NCBI GenBank assembly: GCA_032358255.1
Contig: JAULBX010025065.1
Location: forward strand, 1 to 64,000
DNA: 64,000 bases
From: Heterotrichella gracilis
Taxonomy: Eukaryota > Sar > Xanthophyceae > Tribonematales > Xanthonemataceae
Reading direction: 5' to 3'
Shown here: positions 55,529-64,000 of the stretch, piece after piece
Layout: every line of letters begins with the position of its first letter
Numbering within the stretch: the first letter of the stretch is position 1
Translations under genes and position numbers: made by a program
Notes under the pieces: generated by a model
Told to the model about the DNA's origin: nothing
What the model saw: the letters and a program-made list of their open reading frames with translations, nothing else
Databases searched by the model: none

Positions 55529-58500
55529 TCAGCTCTTGCCAAAGAACCAGCGCCTGGCAGTGGGTGCCTCGGTGTCATCCGAATCTGTCTCCACGTCAAG
55601 GGAGCGGTACCGGCCCTCCTGCTTGCTGGCGCCCCGCTTGGCGCCCTTGCGGCTGCTGGATGCCTGCACACATACAGCATTGTGCGTGAGCGCACCGAAA
55701 GACTGGCTGACAGATCATTCATTGCCATTTGCAGCCAGCTGCTGTGTCATTGGTCCAGCTTTTAAGAGCTGCACGTCAGCCAGGGCAGCAGACCAATGCA
55801 CGTTGGGTCATGCGCCGCACACTTCCGCCGCGACATGCGCAGTGTATGCCATGTGACACTGTGCAATCAGCTCCAGGATACCCAAGCACTGACGCAGGGC
55901 ACGGTTGGTGTTTCTCCTGAATGAATTTAACTTAAGGCATGAAGCATGGCGGCTCCACCGCACAAACCTGCTGGCTCAGTAGCTCCACCAACCAGGATAT
56001 GTGCACAGTGGAGCCAGTACATGGCAGGAAGAGTGCAGGGCATGTACGGTGTGTTGTGCGCAACTTACCCCCTCAAGCTTCGAAAATATAGAGTCCAGGT
56101 CTGCCGTTGGCGCTCCCGACCTGCCTCCATGTGCAGTCCCCACCTAGATGCGCAGCCAGAATTGATCAGTTGCGTGCAAATTGAAAGTGCACTGGAGCAA
56201 TTGCCGGCATATCGTTGACAACTTCACCAAGCCTTTCCCTGCCACTAATGCACCAAACGTGCTACTGCCTCAAGAGCCTACGGCGTCACATAATACGCAC
56301 ACGATCCAAACCAGCCCCAAGATCCCATCTGCACTTTGCCACCATCCCCGACACTAGTCCCCTTTTAATCAATATCCCATCTCACTATCCCCAACACGAA
56401 TCCCTATTTAGTCACTATCCCCAACACCAATCCCCACCTGCTCCTCCTCATCCTCGTCCTCTGAAGTGAGCAGGCGACGTGAGGCGCTGTCAGGCGGGGG
56501 GCCACCGCGCCCAACCATCCTGCATGGTGCCAGCAAAGGTGAATTCATAACGCCCTCTTTAAAAAGTAGTAGGGATTGATATCCCAGTAAAGTATGCACA
56601 TTATTGTTCTCAGTGTGAGACCAACAAGCATCCTTTTAATGGAATTTGGCCCCTGCTGCTTGCAATCAAAAGGATGTGTTGGGAAATGTGGTGCTTTGAC
56701 AGCGGAATGCAGAGCGGCGCGCTTGATGTCAAGCTGTACGCTGATGACATGAGCGTTGACAGCATGCACACACAGCATTGGTATTCATCATGCTGGTCCT
56801 CCCAGGTTTCCACCCCAGGCATCCATGCGCAACGGGAAACGAACACATGCACATGCGGGCAATGACGCTAGTCCCATCTCGCCTGCCTTGACTGATTAGG
56901 GCTTACGATTTAGGGTACGCACCTCGCCAGCCTTGACCGCGCATCCTCTGTCGCCGGCTCTCTGGGCGGAGCAATGGGCGAAGGCTGCGGCGCCAGCAGA
57001 CGGGAGGCGGTGCTGGCGGGTGAGCCTTGCGCTGTGCGGGAGAAGGGCCACCAGCCAGACTTGCGAGCGCCCGCCTGCAGCACAGTGGACAGGGGGGTTG
57101 GTACTCAAGGAAGGCTTCCAACCCAAGCACCCGCTGAGGCCATATCCTTAATCCTGGCCATACACTTAACTCATCAATGATAACACCCCCATGGTGACTC
57201 ATTGCCAATGACCCTTCCTGTACCGAAGCACCTGGCCCCTGCAATTTGTCGCGGCAGGAGGGCCATGCCAGGCACCTGAGCCTGCTTAACCCCATGCAAA
57301 CATATTACCACGGCATGAGCCCACCCCCTCATCACTGCCCACTCCCCCCTGCACCCGCGCAGCCTTCACCGCCGCTGCTGATCAGGGATTAGGGTTTAGG
57401 GTTTGGGACCCATACCTGCACCGGCGCAGCCGTCACCGCCGCTGGCCCCTGCTGGTGCTGCGGGAGGAAGGTCATGCCCGGCGCCTGCCCCTGCTGCCTT
57501 GCCGCTACCTCAATGGCCAGCAGGCGCTGCCCCTTCTCAGCGGCATCGGTGGTGGTCTCCCAGTCGTCCTCAAAGGCAAGGTCGCCCGCGCGCAGCGTGG
57601 ATGCAACCCTACGGCAGGGTTTTTACAACGCGGTGATTTTTAACGCGGATGCAACCCTTATGGCAGGGTTTCTGCAGCAAGGCTTTATGGCAGGTTTGTT
57701 GCCAGCGTGGATGCAACCCGATGGCAGGATTTCTGCGGCAATGGTTTTGCAGTTTGAACTTTCCAGCATGTGGCACCAGTTAAATGCGCCACACACAATG
57801 ATCCCCATGTAGGCAATCGTGAGCAAGGGGCCATAGGTTATAACACTCCGAAAACCCCGCACCTGTTGAATGCGTTGCACACGATGAGCACCATGTAGGG
57901 GACCATGAGCAAGGGGGCATAGGTTATGAAGTTCCACCCGATGAGGGGCTGGTCCAACATGAGGCTACCCAGCTGGTCATAAAATGCGGTGGACTTGAAA
58001 TCCGCCAGGGTGGTGGATTTGCCGGCTGGCATGGCGATGGCCGCCATGAAGTTGAAGGCCAGCGGGGCTGAGAATCGGCACATGAGCGCTGCGTTGCTGC
58101 AGAGCGAGTAGGAGGGGGTGTGGCGGGGTACAAGGAGGTAGAAGCTGAAGCGGCCCAGCCTGCAGCAGTGCAGAGTCGGCAGGGGTTTAGGAGGTTAAGG
58201 AAAGGACGAAGAATGAGAGGGAACATGCACGCGGAGTGAGGGGTCCCAAGCCCCAAGCCGAAATCTTTACGCATTGAGGTAGTGAGATGATATGCATTCC
58301 ACCAATACAGCCAGATTTGTAGTCATTCTTGCACATGTGACGTCTTGCAATCATAATCTTGGCACTGTACCTTAGCACTTTGACACTATTTATCATCTTG
58401 CGACATGATGCGGCGGTATCCAAAAGACAAACATGCCAGCACCAGCCCATTGCCCCACTTACTTGTAGAGTGAGTAGTATGCGCACATGCAGGGGTAGAG

Positions 58501-61500
58501 CAGGAACACAAAGCACAGCAGCTGGGTGGGCAGCTCCGAGGCAGCTGTCCTCTGCAGCAGGTGCGACACCAGGGACAGGTTGGGCAGCAAGGGGGAGATA
58601 GTAGCCTCGGCTACCATGATGACCAGGGAGAGGGCAGCTGCAAGCACTGCCAGCATGCGGAACACCCACCCTTCCAGCCTGCACACAGGGGTCATGTCTC
58701 CACATGTGACAGGGGTGGTGGGCAAAGGTGTCGGTGAATGAGCGTGGTTCAAGGGTTGCCATAGCAGTGCAAAATGGCCGATCAGCTGGCTGCTCTTAGA
58801 ACGCATGCTTACGCATGCTTTAACACATGTATGTTATGTATGCATGATGAATAGCAGCTGGATGCGTTGGTAAGGTAAACCGATAGTCCGCGTACCTGCA
58901 CTTCCACCACCACTGCAGCGTGGCCAGCCACTTTGGCAGCTGCTTGTGCGTGGTGGACACGTAGGGCAGGCCAGGCATCTTCATGTTGACCAGGATGTCA
59001 TCCACCTGCAGCAGGGGTAATATCTGCTAAGGAAACGTGTCACACACAGCAAGATGACGGTTCCCTATGTGACCAGGAGAGCAATCAATTGACAACCATT
59101 ACAGCCCAAGAAATCAAGTGTGGTGCAGGAGTAACACAACACACAGGGTTGCTAGCACTTGAAGGGTGCCACCTGGGTGGGGTAATTGGGCATCATGGGG
59201 AGTTGTATGCACCATGCCGTCAAAATGCAGGACCACAGTCTTTTCACAGCACAGCTAACACAACCTCAGAGCAACTGTTTTTTCTACTTTATTGACATGG
59301 ACGTCGCTGAATGCATAACTCGGATGGATGGAAGTGCCACATGTCAGCCGCAATGGTCAATATAATACATTGAATATGGCAGACATACCTCAAAGTACTC
59401 CATCACGATCTCCCGGTACAGCGCCTTCTCCCTATCATAGTCCGCCAGCGCTTTTTTCAGATTCTGCCGCAGCCTCCCCAAATCCCCAAGCTCAAGGTAG
59501 TCAGTGTCAGTGTCTGCCGCATCCTGGTTCACACTCCCAAACTCCTCCCCGGCCTGCCCTGCCATGGCCAAGATTTGGTCCATGTATGGCCGCAGCGGGT
59601 CACGCCGTGGGAACTCGTGGTTCACTTTCTCAACCGTGGCCAGCTGCGTCACCAAGGACCTGCAAGAGTGCCAATGCCAGCAGGTTGCTACAACCCTAAA
59701 AGGTAAATTGCAAGAGTTTGCACTGATTCGCCGTGGATGGTCAGTTGTATTAAAGAAACTTGACAAATGCGCATCGTGTGGGTGCTATCCTCACATGCCC
59801 ATCTTGCTGTACTGGAATTCAGATAAACACCTGGGAAAGTGTTTTTCTTGATTCCATAACAGCAACATGAAATTAAAAAAAACACCCGAGGAAAAACACA
59901 ATGCAACGTGGCCCTCGGAGAAATCAAGAAGTTGAGCTATACACGGGACCTCTAATAGCCTATGGGTCATAGCCTATGACTCATAGGGTAAAGGCAACTT
60001 CCCACAACTTAGATAAGGTGCATTGTGAATGGCCAGCGCACTGATACATCCCCAGGCGGTGTGACATGCCCTGCTAGGTAGCTCCACACCCACCCACCTG
60101 TATGCCGTCAGCGCTTTGTCAGACTGCAGACCGGCCATGTGGTACAGCGCGCGCTGCCTGCCCTTCACGTTTGCGCCTTTCCACAGGTGCTGGGGGATGG
60201 CCACCAGCCCATAGCCCATCAAGAAGATGGCTGCGCATGACGGCATAACATGGCTGAGTGGATATGGCTGATTGGCACGCAAAGGCACAATACACAATCA
60301 TAGTAGTAGTAATATGAAACATGCAAAGGCAATCAGTGCATGCCAATGCGCAACGTGCAACAGTCTGCAAGCCAGGAATGCCAAAACAATAGTGCTGTGA
60401 TAAATCACATGCGCATTGTTCTTCACTCACCCATGATCAGACCGTAGGCGTTGGAGGCCGCAATGCCAAACCCTATGAGGTTGGTGACCTGAAGCATCCC
60501 GCTCCACAGCAACAGCACCAGACCAACCAGCCCCACCACCGCAATCTTTGCATAGAACCCCAAGTTCCTGCCATACACAGCTCGCTGTTAACACTGCGCA
60601 ACAATGAAAGCAATGGCCGGCAGCGCGATGCGCTAGACCGCCCTACTTGGGGTAATCTGGTAACCACTACATACACTTTCTGACCATGCAAGACAGCATA
60701 TGCCGATGGTATATTTTATTAATGATGAGATGCAATGGGGATGTCGCAATGAGCGTAAATTGCGCATGGGAGTTCAGTGAAGGCAGGATGCCAAAGGCAC
60801 GTACGTGCTGATTGAGTATTTCATGCGGTCCTTTAAGTGGAAATCGCCCGACTCCGCCATCTCTGCATGGAACGGAATGAACACGATCTGCGCCAGGTAT
60901 GCATACCTGCACAGGCGCGCAAGGTTACAGGTTGTGTGCCAAAAACTGTGTGCAACAACCACAGTAAAAAGGGCTATTTTCGTACAGGTGGTCAACCCTC
61001 GAGCGTTGACTCCATACAGAAAAAGCCATGTCAAGCAGAATTACCGCATGCAGTATGCAAGTACGGCTCTCAGTGCAAGGCAAACAAGTGCAGTAATACT
61101 TCGCCCAGGCCAACTGATTGAGCGGAACCCCACCAGTAAAAGGCATGCCACATGCCCACAATGAGAGGTGGGCGGTAGTCTGGATTTTGCAAAGCTGCTG
61201 CCACATCGCTTGGAACCAGAACCAGGGTAGAAAGAGCCGCAAACCTGGACACACTGGCCAGATCATATTTGAGCCCATAACCGTGCGCAACGCAGATGCA
61301 TGCATATGAACAACAAAGTGCAACAACCATAAAACTTGCAGATGCATGGTGTTGTAGCAACCAAAACGGTTATTTCTTACCAGGCAAGCCCAACTTCAAC
61401 CTTGATTCCTGTGCTGACGTCTGGGGCAGGCATGAGCCTCACCCCATACAAGACACCCAACACCACAACTGGTGTGGAAATGGTGATGAACGTCCACCTG

Positions 61501-61605
61501 CGAAGGGTTAGCGTACAAGTGTTGTTTTAAGCGACCAACCCGGGCTGCAGCGCCGCGAACAAGTATGCATGCATATGAGTGACTATGGTCAAAGCCTTAC
61601 CACAT
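55529..61605 (-). CDS. LMBR1-domain membrane protein, LMBD2-like
   Basis: Fourteen exons (61605-61601, 61497-61381, 61244-61134, 60906-60805, 60567-60431, 60230-60098, 59659-59389, 59005-58896, 58678-58463, 58159-57863, 57608-57416, 57074-56923, 56519-56438, 55663-55529) join in phase to 686 aa, close to the animal and plant LMBD2 length of about 700. The start is ATGTG then a splice, giving MWWTFITISTPVVVLGVLYG as the first helix. LVPSDVAAAL, FYW...FHAEMAESGDF, a cytosolic coiled region (RLRQNLKKALADYDREKALYREIVMEYFE), LQWWWKC and the late helices with MCRFSAPLAFNFM follow LMBR1 order. LMBD2-type proteins are multi-pass membrane proteins linked to receptor signalling; the role in algae is unknown. 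The C-tail is Ser/Pro-rich and acidic (SEDEDEEEQ) and ends RRWFFGKS. The 5-base first coding exon is the least certain part. Confidence 0.87.
57340..57420 (-). repeat. Exon-end copy in LMBD2 intron
   Basis: The exon end at 57416-57446 (plus-strand CTGCACCGGCGCAGCCGTCACCGCCGCTG) has a copy at 57350-57380 in the adjoining intron. A TTAGGGTTTAGGGTTTGGG tract lies between them at 57388-57407. Confidence 0.8.
57595..57740 (-). repeat. Three copies of an LMBD2 exon start
   Basis: The exon start at 57608 with its acceptor (plus-strand GCGTGGATGCAACCCTACGGCAGGGTTT) is repeated at about 57645-57672 and 57702-57732. The copies keep the AG in two of three cases. Confidence 0.82.
57781..57930 (-). repeat. 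Exon-end copy beside the LMBD2 membrane exon
   Basis: The 3' end of the exon at 57863-57930 (encoding TYAPLLMVPYMVLIVCNAFN) is copied at 57781-57845, with changes that still read as YGPLLTIAYMGIIVCGAFN. The donor is altered in the copy. Confidence 0.85.
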
Positions 61606-64000
61606 CGCTGCTTTCTGTCCTCGAGCACAAAGTCAGTGCGGGCAAAACTCTTTGTCCATTGCGCTTGGCTACCAAACCTGTCTGTCCCACAGTACGCAGC
61701 CGATCTGACGACACCGGACGTTCTAGTATGAACTGTATAAACGCCAGTACCCCAGCCAGTGCCCCTTGTCAACAGCCAACTGAGCTCACACGGCGAAAAG
61801 CAACCCTAAACTTTGTATTGGACCCTCGCACACGTGCTACTTATGCAACATCCGAAGTAAAGGCAGCATCGAACTGGTCGAAACTAGGGTGCTTAGTACC
61901 AACAGCCCAGGCTTGGCCCCAGTGGAAGTGCTCAAGTGTCTGGGCTAGGGTCCCTTAGGGTCCCTACGCTCAACTCCTGAGGACAGTAACCCTGCAGAAC
62001 CGCTAACAAAGCTAAAGCCGATCTAGTTACTATATAACTGTTAGGGTACCACGAGAGTCAATAGCAATATTCTTTTCCACACAATGCAAGCGCGGCGCCA
62101 GACTGCCGCATACACCCAGGGTGGAAAGGCCACTGCTGGACAAGGCATACGGCAGTGCAATTTATGTGATATATATTGAAAAAAATATTTCATCGATGTG
62201 GGTCAGCACCCACCCAGTCCCAGATACTGCAAATATAATTTCAAAATAAATATAACGCTGACTGTGGCATGGACACCCAGCCGATTGTGTACTTCACCTG
62301 GCGCAAGTAAACGGTGTTCCTCTCGTTGCGCAAGCAGCAACTCTGCATATAATTTTCACTCAGACAAGGGTGGTGTATAGACGCTGATGGTTTGCGTGTG
62401 CCGGCATGTGTATGGGGTTTCCGCCTTTTTTGTTTTTATTTAAGTTGAAGAGGTACCAGTCAACCAGAACAGCTGTTTGTGTTTGTTATTGCTGTGCTGT
62501 AGCATTTGAGCAGACATGACACAATTCCTTCCCCGTGCGCAACCATCATTTTGCCCCCTGGCCCATGGGCTCAGCATGTCAGCAGCGCCCGCGCCCACAG
62601 CGATGCGGACATTGACACCCACTGAACAGGGCTATGCTCAAGTGCCCTTTACTGTGTAGTTTAACGTTTTTGATTCAGCGTGAGGGCGGTACTGTTACTT
62701 CTACTGCTGCTGCCGCCTGAAAATGGAATGGCACTTGTAGTGACATGCACAAGACAGTACTGTTGCAATGGCGAGTGGCATCTCAGGGGTGATGCGGCAA
62801 GACTGCTGCAAGGCTCACAAAACGAGTCTGTGCATGCCAATCACCTTTTCAAATTCAGAGGTTGGGTGCCAACAAAAGGGAAAGGAGACGACTGTTACTT
62901 CTACTGTGCTGTTTCAGGGGGACTATATGGTAACAGGTGGAAATAATAATGATGAGGCAATGAACCTCTGGGTGGGTGTGGCCACCCCCCAGCTGCCGCA
63001 GTACATCGCCCCTTTTGAATTGGCAGGTTGCAATGGCACTGGAAAATGGAAATTTGTTGTAGTGGACATTACCCCTGGCACCACACTCATTTGTAATGGA
63101 GTTATCAGGAGTTGCAATAGCATAATATCAATTCAAGCCTTCAGTTCCAGTGGGTAAGAGAATGACCACCAATAATGCGGCCACCGCCGGGGACGCAGAC
63201 ACGTGGGTCCATGGATCTGATGAAATGACTAGAGAATGTCAGCGCAAATTGAATGCATGGCAGAGACGCTTGGTCCATATTGCTGTGCGGCGTGCGAGGC
63301 TCTCCATGCGTAGAGGAGTACATGCGCCACAGTACAGGAATGAGGGCCTGGCAATGATTGTCTCAGTTGGGGGGCACTCTGAGCCTCAGGGCAGCCAGAG
63401 CAGAAGATGTGACATGCTGTGTAATTTGTCAACGAGGCTCTGTCACCTAACCCCAAGACTTCCCTTTATTTGACCCCAATATTTCCCCAACGCGGCGTAC
63501 CCTGCTCGGTTATGGTAATTTGCTCAACAGTGAAAGATGCATGCTTGGCGTAGCCTATAGGCAATTAACTTCATTATAGCTACCCATCTGCATTGCACCC
63601 TTCGTGTTGTAAGTTGACTGCCAGAGTGACCAAATTGGATTGAATGTGCGAATGTCTACCTCTCTTTCTATCTTTGCCAGGCCTGCACGCATTATATCCA
63701 CATATGACTCCCTCCTTCCCCTCCATTTCCAGATTAATCTGTTTACTTCCCCTATTTTTAAACTTTGCGGACTCTAAAAGCTTGCTCAACCACCAGTCCA
63801 AGCTGATAACTCCAGCATTCGTGGTAATTAGCGTTATCTGTGTTATGGGGTGTAGGAGCACGACTGGGATGTAGCACACCTTGGTACAATATGCTGACAC
63901 TGGTACAAGGTTGATAGCCACTGCCAATTCCCTATTGACTGACTCCAAACCGAGGTACTCGAACTTGATATGTCCTTCCTGGCTTCCTTGTGTCACACAG
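61606..64000. other. No recognised gene
   Basis: Upstream region of the LMBD2-like gene and beyond. ORFs of 76-138 codons occur (for example minus 63996-63580, near the window end, and plus 62768-63157), but none shows a motif I know. The DNA is locally AT-rich near 62160-62260. An exon of a gene beyond the window is possible at the right edge. Confidence 0.35.

Noticed and set aside
1-64000. tRNA, rRNA or other structural RNA genes
   Set aside because: I saw no cloverleaf consensus or rRNA-like block that I could defend by eye; a covariance-model scan would be needed to exclude them.

Overview
The window reads as nuclear DNA of a green alga (Chlorophyta). The genes are split by many short GT-AG introns. 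The products are plant-lineage types: an Unc-13-like PATROL1 relative, a SnRK2 kinase, a thylakoid-lumen Deg protease, a Rubisco-LSMT-type SET methyltransferase and an SLC9B-type antiporter. Introns and gene ends are littered with plant-type telomere-like motifs (CCCTAAA/TTTAGGG). The species cannot be named from this sequence.

I rebuilt multi-exon gene models by hand from splice sites, reading frame and family similarity. In every multi-exon model the exon phases join and the total length is divisible by three. Layout: 0-2 kb, decayed retroelement-like ORFs (-). 4.2-11.7 kb, PATROL1/Unc-13-like protein (-, 19 exons). 14.6-16.6 kb, SnRK2 kinase (+). 18.1-20.4 kb, Tim44-like/mL45-like mitochondrial protein (-). 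20.7-21.3 kb, small charged protein (+). 22.4-26.1 kb, DEG1-type protease (-). 27.2-33.8 kb, NHA-type antiporter (+). 35.7-37.4 kb, coiled-coil protein (-). 38.6-39.7 kb, small thylakoid membrane protein (-). 40.5-42.8 kb, LSMT-like methyltransferase (+), with decayed 3'-end copies at 44.9-45.9 kb. 47.9-48.7 kb, secreted Cys-rich protein (+). 50.0-53.5 kb, F-box/LRR-like protein with a Gly/Met-rich acidic tail (-). 54.0-54.4 kb, small single-exon gene (+). 55.5-61.6 kb, LMBR1-domain protein of LMBD2 type (-). The last 2.4 kb holds nothing I recognise.

Several neighbours are divergent pairs sharing an upstream region: PATROL1-like/SnRK2, Tim44-like/small charged protein, DEG1/NHA, thylakoid protein/LSMT and F-box/107-aa gene. 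There is no operon logic. The genes serve unrelated compartments: chloroplast, mitochondrion, plasma or endomembrane, cytosol and secretory route.

The most unusual signal is structural. Again and again an exon edge (the last or first 20-80 coding bases plus its splice site, or the end of the last exon with the stop codon) occurs as one or two decayed extra copies in the adjacent intron or 3' flank. The copies are often separated by CCCTAAA-type repeats. I see this in at least six genes: DEG1, NHA, LMBD2, F-box, LSMT and PATROL1-like. It looks like recurrent tandem micro-duplication of exon boundaries tied to telomere-like sequence, and is the best candidate here for an undescribed process of intron growth and splice-site multiplication.
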